This document shows positions 15,395 to 24,926 of a stretch of DNA of 32,193 nt, one piece after another. Made by a program: the position numbers and the translations under genes. The notes below the pieces were generated by a model. It was given only the letters and a program-made list of their open reading frames with translations, did not search any database and was not told the DNA's origin. Within the stretch, counting starts at the first letter, position 1. Each line of letters starts with the position of its first letter. The stretch lies in contig CAMNAO010000018.1 in NCBI GenBank assembly GCA_946531435.1, forward strand, positions 1-32,193, written 5' to 3'. Source of the DNA: an uncultured Clostridia bacterium (GTDB lineage: Bacteria > Bacillota > Clostridia > Oscillospirales > Oscillospiraceae).

Positions 15395-15571
15395 TTATCC
15401 CCTTGCGAAGAGGAGCAGGGTCACTGCAACGATGATCAGGATTATGAGGAGACTGGGAAGGCCGATGACCAGCATGCCGGAAAGCCACATGGCCAACCGG
15501 TCTCCCTTTTCCAGGGGCAGCTCGCCGTTCTCCTCCAGGCTCTCCTGCTTCATGCGCTCAGAATCCCGCAT
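15395..15571 (-). CDS. Small single-pass membrane protein at the end of the opp operon
   Basis: A 58-residue reading frame beginning two bases after the oppF stop. An acidic, charged N-terminal part (residues 1-27, MRDSERMKQESLEENG...) precedes one strong hydrophobic helix at about 28-56 containing LPSLLIILIIVAVTLLLF, ending in RG. The ribosome binding site is weak (GGAG 12 bases upstream), so translation probably depends on coupling to oppF. It is followed at once by the operon terminator, which supports it as a real last gene. No family is recognised. A role as a small accessory subunit of the transporter is inferred from position only. Confidence 0.7.
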   Translation of the reverse strand: MRDSERMKQESLEENGELPLEKGDRLAMWLSGMLVIGLPSLLIILIIVAVTLLLFARG

Positions 15572-17143
15572 ACTCAGTCTTCGCTCCGGGTGGTCTTGGC
15601 AGAGACCAGGAACTCACCGTTCTCGCCCAGCTTCCGCTCGGGATAGTGGCAGGCGCAGTAGTGGCCGGGGGCAATCTCCTGCAGAGGAGGCGCCACGCGG
15701 GAGCACTTCTCCGTTGCCATGTAGCAGCGGGTGCAGAACTTGCAGCCGTCGGGGGGATTCACGGGACTGGGAATGGTGCCCTCCAGAATGATCCGCTCTT
15801 TATTGGCGGAATCGGGATCCGTGGTGGGAATGGAGGACAACAGGGCTACGGTGTAGGGATGGCGGGGATCATCAAAGATGGTGTTTTTATCCGCCAGCTC
15901 CACGATGTTGCCCAAGTACATGACGGCAATGCGGTCGGAGATGAACTTCACCACGCTGAGGTCATGGGAAATGAACATGTAGGTGAGGTTCTGCTTCTCC
16001 TTCAGCTCCTGCAGCAGGTTGATGATCTGGGACTGAATGGAGACGTCCAGGGCGGACACACACTCGTCGCAGACCACGAACTTGGGCTGCACCGCCAAGG
16101 CGCGGGCGATGCAGATGCGCTGCCGCTGGCCGCCGGAAAACTGGTGGGGATAGCGGTGAAGCATATACTCCTGCAGGCCGCACTTCTCCATGGTCTCCAC
16201 GATGTATTTCCGCATCTTGGAGGAGCCATGCCGGAAGAAGTGGTGGGTCACCAGGCCCTCTTCAATGATCTGGCCCACGGTGAAGCGGGGGTTCAGGCTG
16301 GAGTAGGGATCCTGGAAGATGATCTGCAGATCCTTCCGCAGCACCCGCATCTCCTGATAGGTGAGGCGGGCAAGGTCAATGCCGTTGTCCCGCATGGCCT
16401 CATACTTCTGGAATTCCTCATCATTGGCATACCGGGCACGGACCGCGTCCAGCTTTCTCTCCAGGTCGCCGATGGTCTTATCAAAGGCCGCAACCTGGCT
16501 CTCCAGGTTTTTCACCCTGGCCTCAGCCTTGGCGCGTTTGGATTCCAGAGAGGATTTCCTGCTCTCCGGCGCCTCGGTCAGCTCATGGGCGTAATGCTCG
16601 ACCTCCACCTGATGCTTCTTGAGGGTGGTGTTCAGGGCGTTGCGCTTTTTGTTTTCCTTATAGATATTGAGAAGAAGCTCGGTCCCCTCCTTATCCTCAT
16701 GGGCATAGAAGCCGCCAAGAATCTTGACGATGTTGCTGAGGTCGGTCTCCATCTCGCAGCGTGCGATATTGGCATCCTGCAGAAGGTAGAAATCCGCCTT
16801 GTCCTCGCCGCCGGCGGCCTTCACCTTCTTCTGAAGCTCCTCCGCCTTCTCGGCGGATTTCTTCAGCTTTTTCCGATACTTCTCCTGCTTGACGATGGTG
16901 TCCTCCACATACTTGGGGGTCAGCTCATCCAGGGTGACGCCATAGTACAGGGTGCAGCCGGCCGTCTGGGGATAGAGCTGCAGCAGCACACGGCCAAGGG
17001 TGGATTTTCCGCAGCCGGACTCTCCCACCACGCCCAGGGTCTCGCCCTCATAGATATCGATGGAGATATCCTCGTTGGCGCGGACATAGAGCTGGGTCTT
17101 CTGGAAAATGGAGGACTTGGCTACCGGGAAATACTTTTTGAGA

Positions 17144-18157
<1,014 letters not shown>

Positions 18158-18170
18158 ATCACATTCCTCC

Positions 18171-20156
18171 TTACTTATCATTGGTGGACTTGGGGTCCAT
18201 CACGTCACGGAGCGTATCACCGATGGTATTGATGCAGACCGTGGTGAAGATCAGGATGGCGGAGGTGAAGAGCCACTGCCACCAGAAGTTGATTGCCGCC
18301 GTGGAGTTGGAGGCACGGCTCAGCATATTGCCCCAGCTGGGCTGAGGATAGTTGACGCCGAAGCCAAGGAAGCTGAGGGAGGTCTCCGTCTGCATGGAGG
18401 CCGCGAAGGAGAGGGTCATGTTGACCAGGATCACGGAGATGATGTTGGGCAGGATGTGCTTGAAGGCGATCTTGACCTCCTTCACACCCATGGCCTGGGC
18501 CGCGGTAACGTACTCGCTCTCCCGGGCCACCAGGATCTGGGCACGGGTGATGTGGGCAAAGCCGGGCCAGCCCAGAATACCCAGAATGACCATGATCATG
18601 AAAAGCCGGGTATCGGTACTCATGGAGACCTGGGCCAGAAGGGAGCTCATGATCAGCATGAAGGGATACAACGGGATGGAGCCGAAGACCTCGGCCACAC
18701 GCATGAGGAAGATATCCACCCAGCCGCCGAAGTAGCCGGAAATAAGGCCGATGGACACGCCCAGGATGATCTCAATGATGACCGCCACAGCGCCCACCGT
18801 CATGGTGATGCGGCCGCCGGCCACCACGCGCTCCGCAATGTTGGCGCCGCGGTCGTCGGTGCCGAAGAGATAACCCTTCAGGCCCCATTTGTTGAGAAGG
18901 CTTCCGTTGCCGTCCACTGCGTAGCTCTGGAAGGCGCCGGCGAAGACCTTCTTCGCGCCGTTGACCTGAGGAGCTTCCGCCTGATAGTAGTGGTCGCCGC
19001 CGAAGGAATAGACATGGCCCTGGGCGGTAAGGCCGGTGTAGTGATAGGTGCCGCCCTCCACGTCGGTGAAGTAGTCGCCGTCCCTCAGCTGAGGAACATC
19101 CACCACGTCGGCGGGGAAGTCGCCCACCAGGGCGATGCTGCCGTCATCCAGCAGCAGGGCCACGCTGGTGGTGGTAGCGGTGAGGGTGGTGATCTTGCGG
19201 CCGTTTAAGAAATCCATCATCTTCTCCCCCGCGCCGCCGATGTTGGTGCGGGCGGTGTTGAAGAGGCCGCGGGTTCCGGTATAGACGCTGCTCTGCTTGG
19301 AGTCCAGGCCGACGATATAGTTCAGGGTGAAATCCACGTCCTTCATCCCGGTCTTGGGCTCGCCGTCAATTCCCAGGAAGGAGTCCATGTTGGAATAGGC
19401 CTGTTTGTTGCCCCAGACATACAGGGTGCCGTCATCCATGAGGATCGCGGTGGCCTGGTAGCCGCAGGTCAGCTTTTTAATATGAACTGGGTCCAGGTTT
19501 CCGTTGACCACATCGTCGGGAACCGGGGCCAGGTTGGGGTTGGACAGGGTGGCCTCGGTATTCTCATACTGGCCGAAGCGGTTATTGCCCCAGCCGTAAT
19601 AAGAGCCGTCCTCACCAATGGCGATGATATGGTCGATGCCGGCCGCCACATAGGCGATCTTGGCGTTCTGTACTTCCTCGGGGATATCACCGATATCGAT
19701 CTTGGTGGTTCCCAGCTTGGTGGCGCCCCATACGAAAACCTCACCGTCAGTCGAAAGGCCAACGGAAAAGCTGCCGTAGCTGTCGATCATCTTGATGTTG
19801 TTCTGTAATGCCTTGGGAACGGACATGAAGTCCAGGGTGGGCGGCAGATCCTTCTGGGTCACCTCGGTATAGGCGTCATAATACTTGGGCATGTAATGAG
19901 GGCCGATAAAGACCACAGCAAACATCACAAGCACAACGATTACGGAAATAACCGCAAATTTACGCTCCAGAAAGCGCTGGAAGACCTGCATGGCAGGGCT
20001 TACGATGAGTTCGGAATCATCGGGGACGCCGTCTTTATAGACGATTTCCTTGGGTCCCTCGTTCTTCTTAAACCACTTCTCTTCAAACTGGGGTCCCAGC
20101 AGTCCGCGGACCGTCCAACGGGCGAGCTTGCGGAAAACGTTTTCTTTTTTCTTCAT
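18171..20156 (-). CDS. oppC: ABC transporter permease (OppC/DppC) with an extracellular RCC1-like beta-propeller
   Basis: A 661-residue permease, roughly twice the family length. The ATG at 20156 has AAGGAGGG upstream, 14 bases after the oppB stop. TM1 spans about residues 67-86. Residues about 115-425 are not permease: they hold repeats of the RCC1 type, such as GIDHIIAIGEDGSYYGWG, GYQATAILMDDGTLYVWG and TSVALLLDDGSIALVGD, seven by my count, enough for one full propeller. The family sequence resumes with FGTDDRGANI (431-440), then five helices and the EAA loop (549-572, YVTAAQAMGVKEVKIAFKHI). Topology places the propeller outside the cell, where the binding protein docks. No frame break or change of base use is visible at the edges. 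Confidence 0.93.
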   Translation of the reverse strand: MKKKENVFRKLARWTVRGLLGPQFEEKWFKKNEGPKEIVYKDGVPDDSELIVSPAMQVFQRFLERKFAVISVIVVLVMFAVVFIGPHYMPKYYDAYTEVTQKDLPPTLDFMSVPKALQNNIKMIDSYGSFSVGLSTDGEVFVWGATKLGTTKIDIGDIPEEVQNAKIAYVAAGIDHIIAIGEDGSYYGWGNNRFGQYENTEATLSNPNLAPVPDDVVNGNLDPVHIKKLTCGYQATAILMDDGTLYVWGNKQAYSNMDSFLGIDGEPKTGMKDVDFTLNYIVGLDSKQSSVYTGTRGLFNTARTNIGGAGEKMMDFLNGRKITTLTATTTSVALLLDDGSIALVGDFPADVVDVPQLRDGDYFTDVEGGTYHYTGLTAQGHVYSFGGDHYYQAEAPQVNGAKKVFAGAFQSYAVDGNGSLLNKWGLKGYLFGTDDRGANIAERVVAGGRITMTVGAVAVIIEIILGVSIGLISGYFGGWVDIFLMRVAEVFGSIPLYPFMLIMSSLLAQVSMSTDTRLFMIMVILGILGWPGFAHITRAQILVARESEYVTAAQAMGVKEVKIAFKHILPNIISVILVNMTLSFAASMQTETSLSFLGFGVNYPQPSWGNMLSRASNSTAAINFWWQWLFTSAILIFTTVCINTIGDTLRDVMDPKSTNDK

Positions 20157-20170
20157 TTTCCAAGCCCTCC

Positions 20171-21214
20171 TTACTTCGAAATACGGACACGGGGATCCAC
20201 GATGCCATAGCAAAGGTCGATCACCAGGTTGCTGAAGAGGCCGATGAAGGTATAGACCACTTCCATGAACATGATAAGGTCATAGTCGGCGGAGCGCATG
20301 GCGTTCAGGAAAAGAAGGCCCATGCCCTTGAAGCCGAACATTTGCTCCATGATCATTGCGCCGCCGAGAATGCCGAAGAAGCCGCCCACCACGATGGACA
20401 CCATAGGGATCATGGCATTGCGCCAGGCGTGGCTGTAAACGACCACCTTCTCGGTGAGGCCCTTGGCGCGGGCGGTGCGGACACAGTCCATGCTGAGGGC
20501 GTCGATCATGGAGGCGCGGGTGATACGGGTGATGGAGGCCAGAGAGGAGAACACCAGGCAGATGACAGGCAGGGCCACATGGTGGGCCACATCCAGGACC
20601 TGTTTCATACCGGTGTAATTGCTGCCCGGCGTCTTGATGCCGCTCACCGGGAACCAGCCCAGGATGGAGCAGAAGATGACGATAAAGATGATGTAAATGA
20701 TGAAGCTGGGGGTGGAGAAGCCGATCAGCGTAAAGATCTGGGTGCCCCGGTCAAAGCGACTCCCCTTCCTGGTGGCGCAGGCAATGCCCAGCGGAATGGT
20801 GACGCCCAGGACAAAAACCTCGGAAATGGCGCCGATCAGCATGGAGTTTCGCATATAGGGACCCACCAGCTTGATGACCGGCGTATTGTGCTCATAGGAG
20901 AAGCCGAAATCACCCTGGAAGATACCGCTGTAATGGCCGTCATAATAGGGATAGAGGCCCAGCCAGCGCAGATACAGGATCACATTGTTGTTGGTATCCG
21001 TGCCGTAGAGCCGCTGATAGCGTAAATACAACTCATCAAACTTTGCCGCCTGCTCCTCCGCCGTCATTCCCTTTTTGAGCCCCTGCAGCTCTGCCCGGGC
21101 GTCGGTATAGGCGCGGTTGGCAGGCATCAGATGGTATAGCACAAAAAGGACGAAGGTGAGGAGGATGAAGACGAAGGCCATGTACAAAAGCCTTTTTACA
21201 ATATATCTTCCCAT
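20171..21214 (-). CDS. oppB: Oligopeptide-type ABC transporter permease (OppB/DppB)
   Basis: A 347-residue permease. The ATG at 21214 (MGRYIVKRLLYM) has CAGGAGT upstream; the longer frame has no family match. TM1 covers about 9-28. The extracellular loop to TM2 is about 100 residues and contains a charged helical part (QGLKKGMTAEEQAAKFDELYLRY is in this loop), somewhat longer than in simple OppB proteins. The EAA loop DCVRTARAKGLTEKVVVYSH contacts an ATPase. It ends in YGIVDPRVRIS, the typical family ending. It forms the channel with OppC. Confidence 0.94.
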   Translation of the reverse strand: MGRYIVKRLLYMAFVFILLTFVLFVLYHLMPANRAYTDARAELQGLKKGMTAEEQAAKFDELYLRYQRLYGTDTNNNVILYLRWLGLYPYYDGHYSGIFQGDFGFSYEHNTPVIKLVGPYMRNSMLIGAISEVFVLGVTIPLGIACATRKGSRFDRGTQIFTLIGFSTPSFIIYIIFIVIFCSILGWFPVSGIKTPGSNYTGMKQVLDVAHHVALPVICLVFSSLASITRITRASMIDALSMDCVRTARAKGLTEKVVVYSHAWRNAMIPMVSIVVGGFFGILGGAMIMEQMFGFKGMGLLFLNAMRSADYDLIMFMEVVYTFIGLFSNLVIDLCYGIVDPRVRISK

Positions 21215-21260
21215 GGTCACTCCTGTCCGCGCCGAAGGGCGCTGAATTGGATCTATAATC

Positions 21261-21277
21261 ACACGGCAAAGCCGTGT
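21261..21277. repeat. Small hairpin before oppB
   Basis: ACACGGC-AAA-GCCGTGT, a perfect 7-base-pair hairpin 47 bases before the oppB start. It may shape the 5' end of processed oppB RNA. Confidence 0.45.
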
Positions 21278-21302
21278 CGTTTACGATAAAAATAGTTAAA
21301 GC

Positions 21303-21340
21303 AAAAAAGCAAAAGAAACGCAATGCGTTTCCGCATTGCG
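21303..21340 (-). terminator. Terminator-like hairpin between the binding protein gene and oppB
   Basis: On the minus strand CGCAATGCG and CGCATTGCG pair around a GAAA tetraloop, followed by TTTCTTTTGCTTTTTT. It would allow partial termination after the binding protein gene, so the binding protein is made in excess over the permeases. Confidence 0.7.
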
Positions 21341-21382
21341 AAAAATGCAGAAAAAGAAAGATGGAATTTTAAGGTAACAAAT

Positions 21383-21412
21383 CCGCATCCGACGAGAAGC
21401 CGCCGGATGCGG
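21383..21412 (-). repeat. Hairpin directly after the binding protein gene
   Basis: CCGCATCCG and CGGATGCGG pair around 12 bases, starting 32 bases after the stop codon. It is probably a 3' stabilising hairpin or a first weak terminator for the binding protein mRNA. Confidence 0.6.
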
Positions 21413-21444
21413 AATCGTTTTACCTTGCGGTCAGTTGAGAGAGC

Positions 21445-23760
21445 TTATCTCTCGATGAGCCACAGCACGTCAGCGTAATCCTTGATGTAGTACTGGGAAT
21501 AATCGTCGTACATATCAGGATCGATGGTCATGTTGTAGCTGTAGTCATACATAGCACTGTTGAAGCCGGTGGCGAAGTTGAACGCGCAGTACATGGGGGA
21601 GCCGGAATAGTAACCATACACGGCAGCCTGATACAGCTCGTCCAGCATGGGGGCGAAGTCGCCGATGGTGTTGTACACCTTCATGCCGGCAGCAGCAACG
21701 TTGGCATTCTCTTTGAAGCCGGTCTGCAGCAGGTCGGTGAACGGGTTATCGGCAGTGCCGTACCAGTTGATGACGAGGGGCATCAGATAGTCGTCGCCAT
21801 AGGGAACGGTCTTATACTCGCCGTCAACGGACTGATAGTTCTTGTCGTTCTCATTGATCATGTCGCCGGGAATCAGACGATAGCGGACGCCCTCAGTGTA
21901 GGGGTTGCCCTCGGCGTCATAGACCCAGCCGGCAGCCTCGAGGACCTCGATAGCGCTGTCAGCGGAGGTGGCATAGGAGTCAAGCAGCATGCCCTGAGCG
22001 GTAGCAGCCTTGTACATCCAGGAACCGGTGTAGTAGGGGCCGTCAACGACGCCGCCGTAGCCGCCGGTGAAGTCCTTGGCGAACTGGGCACGATCCATGC
22101 AGTAAGCAATGGCCTGACGAACCTCAGCGAACTGAGCGGGGCCGTAGTCGGCACGGAAGCCAAGCTTGCCGTAGCCGGCGCGGCTGTAATGGGTGTAAAC
22201 CGCAGCGCCGTTGGAGCTGTCGGCATAGGCGAGAGCCTCATCGGTCTCAGCGCCGCCGGTGATGCCGGCGATGACGTCCAGGCCGCCAGCCTTGAAGTCC
22301 TCAAGCTGAGTGGCGGAGACGATCTTCTTATAGGTGATCTTCTCGATGCCGGGAACAGCGCCCTCATAGTTGCCCTTGAAGAACTCGTTCTTCTTCAGAA
22401 CGGCAGTGCTGTCGGCGGTATCGAAGGACTCCACCACATAGGGGCCGGACCAGGGATACTTGGCATAAGCCTCAGCGGTCTTGTTGGTGGCGTTGTCATT
22501 GATGACAGCGGCCATCTTGAAATTGTCGCCATCCTTGGCATAGAACTCGTCGCTGAGGTAGCAGCCGTCCTCGGAGTCGATGATCTCGGCATCGCCCAGC
22601 CACAGAGCGGCATACTGAGCGGAGAATCCGCCGTAGGTGATGTCATAGAAGTAAGGCAGCTGGTCAGCGGGAACGGTGACGGAGAAGGTGTAATCGTCAT
22701 ACATACGAATGCCCTTCAGGGTCTTGGTGCCGCTGCCCTCGGTGCCGTCATAGTTCTGATAGGCATCCTTCCAGCCGAGAACGGAGAGACCGCTCATCTG
22801 ACGGCCGGAGGCCTGGGTCCAGACAGGAGTCAGGGAGGCCATAGTGAAGGCCAGGTAATCCTTGGCGGTGACAGCGGAGCCGTCGGAGAACTTCAGATCG
22901 TCATAGATCTCGATCTTGAAGGTCTTGTTGCCCTCGTCGTCCAGAGTCTCCTCGTGGGACTTCACGACGGTGTCGTTCCACTGGAAGCCGCCCTCCTTGG
23001 TGGTGGTGACGGTCTCAAGGCCGGTGGTCAGGCCGCCGACATCGTTATCGGCAGCGCCGGGGTTGGACTTGCCGTAGGTGGGGTAACGGAACTGGCCGGA
23101 GAGCTCAGTGGTGTTGCCCAGGATGATGTCATGATCTTCCTTCTCGGAGGACCAGTCGATCAGGGCGCTGGCGGGGCTCCAGAAGGGGTTGGTGGGATGC
23201 TCCTGAACGCCGATGATCTTGGCGTTGTAGAGGTCATAGTACTCGTTGGAGTACAGAGGCACCTCGGGAAGCAGATAGTTCCAACGGGTGATGTAGAGCC
23301 TCCACCAGGCGGCGTACACGTCGTCCGCAGTGGCATACTCGCCGGCGGGCTCGTTGTTGTACACCATGGCCATGGTCAGGAAGTCCAGACCCAGCAGGTA
23401 CTGCTTGCCATCCTTGGTGATGTAGCCGAACCCGGTGTCGGGATCCTCGGTCACGTCAGCAATGGTGGTCTCCTTGCCGTACTGCTCGTACAGGGAGACA
23501 TAGTCAGTGCCGTACTCGTAGTTGCCGATGTTCATGATCTCGAGCTCATCGGTATAGACGACCTCGGGAACAACAACCTCGGGTTCCTCGCTCTTGGTTT
23601 CGCCGGCGGGCTCAGTGTTGGTCGTGGCGGGGGTGGTATCGGTGGTGGCAGGGGTAGTATCGGTGTTGGTATTCGTGCTACCACCGTTGTTGCCGCCGGA
23701 GCAGGCCACAACACTGAAGACCATAAGCGCAGCCAGAAGCATAGCCAATAGTTTCTTCAT
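21445..23760 (-). CDS. oppA: Oligopeptide-binding lipoprotein (SBP_bac_5 type), enlarged
   Basis: A 771-residue substrate-binding lipoprotein, longer than the usual 500-600. The lipobox VVAC places the lipid-modified cysteine at residue 20, followed by a Thr/Pro-rich tether (about 21-60). The family signature TFKIEIYDDLKFSDGSAVTAKDY lies at about 280-302, unusually far in. Before it, residues about 120-205 contain ELPxxPLYSN-like sequence (LLPEVPLYSNEYYDLYNAK at 163-181) and end with FWSPASALIDWS. In normal members such sequence closes the protein. The real C-terminus (YYIKDYADVLWLIER) lacks it. It has its own consensus promoter and AAGGAGG ribosome binding site. It should capture peptides or similar ligands at the cell surface for OppBCDF. 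Confidence 0.92.
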   Translation of the reverse strand: MKKLLAMLLAALMVFSVVACSGGNNGGSTNTNTDTTPATTDTTPATTNTEPAGETKSEEPEVVVPEVVYTDELEIMNIGNYEYGTDYVSLYEQYGKETTIADVTEDPDTGFGYITKDGKQYLLGLDFLTMAMVYNNEPAGEYATADDVYAAWWRLYITRWNYLLPEVPLYSNEYYDLYNAKIIGVQEHPTNPFWSPASALIDWSSEKEDHDIILGNTTELSGQFRYPTYGKSNPGAADNDVGGLTTGLETVTTTKEGGFQWNDTVVKSHEETLDDEGNKTFKIEIYDDLKFSDGSAVTAKDYLAFTMASLTPVWTQASGRQMSGLSVLGWKDAYQNYDGTEGSGTKTLKGIRMYDDYTFSVTVPADQLPYFYDITYGGFSAQYAALWLGDAEIIDSEDGCYLSDEFYAKDGDNFKMAAVINDNATNKTAEAYAKYPWSGPYVVESFDTADSTAVLKKNEFFKGNYEGAVPGIEKITYKKIVSATQLEDFKAGGLDVIAGITGGAETDEALAYADSSNGAAVYTHYSRAGYGKLGFRADYGPAQFAEVRQAIAYCMDRAQFAKDFTGGYGGVVDGPYYTGSWMYKAATAQGMLLDSYATSADSAIEVLEAAGWVYDAEGNPYTEGVRYRLIPGDMINENDKNYQSVDGEYKTVPYGDDYLMPLVINWYGTADNPFTDLLQTGFKENANVAAAGMKVYNTIGDFAPMLDELYQAAVYGYYSGSPMYCAFNFATGFNSAMYDYSYNMTIDPDMYDDYSQYYIKDYADVLWLIER

Positions 23761-23838
23761 TGTTTCTCCTCCTTAAAAATTTGTGCTTTCAACATTTTAA
23801 TGTACTAAAACAACATCGAATGTTTTAACACATTTGAA

Positions 23839-23867
23839 ATTATATGTAGATTCGGTCCCGATGTCAA
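23839..23867 (-). promoter_or_regulatory. Perfect consensus sigma-A promoter of the opp operon
   Basis: On the minus strand TTGACA (23862-23867) and TATAAT (23839-23844) both match consensus exactly with a 17-base spacer. The predicted 5' leader is about 70 bases and ends in AAGGAGG before the ATG. Such a promoter predicts high constitutive expression unless repressed. Confidence 0.9.
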
Positions 23868-23971
23868 GCCAAACTTGGATTTCCCTTAAAAATTCATAGA
23901 AATTATGCAAGTCCACAAAGAATAAAATTCATATTTTGTGCAAATTAAATGAAACAACTTTGAAATAACTC

Positions 23972-24598
23972 TCAGTTCTCGGCATCTTCCCGATAAAAGG
24001 CGTTGCTGCGCTGTGCAAGTTCCACTCTGTTTAAAATCCAAACGGAGAAAGCGGCGCCAAACAGCACCGAAATCGCCAGAAGCAGAAAGCTCCAATCCCC
24101 CCCCATATACAGCCAATCACCGGAAGTGAAGCGGTAAATCAGGTCCCCCGCAAGGGCAATCAGCATGAGGGCCGCGATCCCGGTCCCGCTGCGGGAAAAG
24201 CGGATCATTCCGGTCATATACCGGTCCCGCCGCAGGGGCTTCAGGCCAAAGGGCAGGCGGGAAAGCCCCATTCCCAGGTAGAGCAGGGGAAAAAGAGCCA
24301 GCACCTTGGGAAGCCCCACATAGAGCTTTCCTCCGGAGGCATGGACCGTCAGCTGCAGAAAAAGAAGGGCGACCCCTTGCAGAACCGCGAGAGAAGCGGC
24401 CGCATAGAGCTTTGCCCTTGCCCGCCGGGGCTCCTCCGTCACCACGGTCCACTCCCCGATATAGCGGGCTCGGGTCCGTTTTTTCCCGTCCTTCCCGGTC
24501 GTCTCGATCAGGGTATAGTCATCGGCATATTTGGTCTTTCCCTCCAGAACCTTGACCACGGCATTGCCGGTGGTGGCCATCCTGTTGTTTTTCTCCAT
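23972..24598 (-). CDS. Membrane protein of unknown function, four predicted helices
   Basis: A 208-residue protein. Residues 1-60 are polar, with a short beta-like stretch (KVLEGKTKYADDYTLIETTGKDGKKRTR is part of it). Hydrophobic segments follow at about 63-84, 92-113, 137-156 and 168-189, with positive residues (LRRDRYMTG) between the second and third, on the likely cytoplasmic side. The ATG at 24598 has GAGAGGAGA upstream. It lies upstream of the opp operon on the same strand, but that operon has its own strong promoter, so the link may be only positional. I do not recognise the family. Confidence 0.75.
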   Translation of the reverse strand: MEKNNRMATTGNAVVKVLEGKTKYADDYTLIETTGKDGKKRTRARYIGEWTVVTEEPRRARAKLYAAASLAVLQGVALLFLQLTVHASGGKLYVGLPKVLALFPLLYLGMGLSRLPFGLKPLRRDRYMTGMIRFSRSGTGIAALMLIALAGDLIYRFTSGDWLYMGGDWSFLLLAISVLFGAAFSVWILNRVELAQRSNAFYREDAEN

Positions 24599-24926
24599 TT
24601 GGGGATCTCCTCTCGGACGATGTTCTCCGCGGTGGGATACTACATATATAATATATACTATTAAATACTATTAAATAATGATCTTCATTTCTTTGTCAGA
24701 CGCAGACAAAGGGATTGCCGCCATTATAGCATCTTGATCGGGCGGTGACAAGGAGGAAGATTTGCCAGTGCCCCTGCCTTATTCTCCATTTCCGGCTGCC
24801 GCCCCTCCCTCCTCGAAAAAGGGAGGAAAATAGGGGATCCCCCTTGAAGGAAGCCTCTTCCGTATGCTATACTATCACTGGTTTTCACAAAGATTGGGTG
24901 TCAAATGCGCCCTTTTGGAGGTCAAT
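24599..24926. other. Divergent intergenic region before the galactoside operon
   Basis: No gene is supported. An AT-rich stretch near 24640-24680 contains ACTATTAAAT twice in tandem (24657-24676). CTTTGTC and GACAAAG form an inverted repeat at 24691-24711 around seven bases, a candidate operator. A CCTCCC...GGGAGG hairpin lies at 24804-24826. The promoter of the GH2 gene follows. Confidence 0.5.
24844..24873 (+). promoter_or_regulatory. Promoter of the galactoside operon (extended -10)
   Basis: TTGAAG (24844-24849) is 18 bases from TATACT (24868-24873), which is preceded by TGC as an extended -10. Transcription would start about 45 bases before the GH2 ATG. Confidence 0.6.

Noticed and set aside
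18882..19814. RCC1 part of OppC as an assembly chimera or a separate gene
   Set aside because: The frame is continuous across both edges, base use does not change, and the permease sequence resumes exactly at its conserved block. It can still be tested with read data.
20157..20213. Upstream extension of oppC to 20213
   Set aside because: The extra residues overlap the oppB end, and the ATG at 20156 has a strong ribosome binding site directly upstream.
22189..23751. Long plus-strand open frame (520 residues) opposite the binding protein gene
   Set aside because: It is Gly/Val/Leu-rich shadow sequence without domains; the minus frame has a lipobox, promoter and ribosome binding site.
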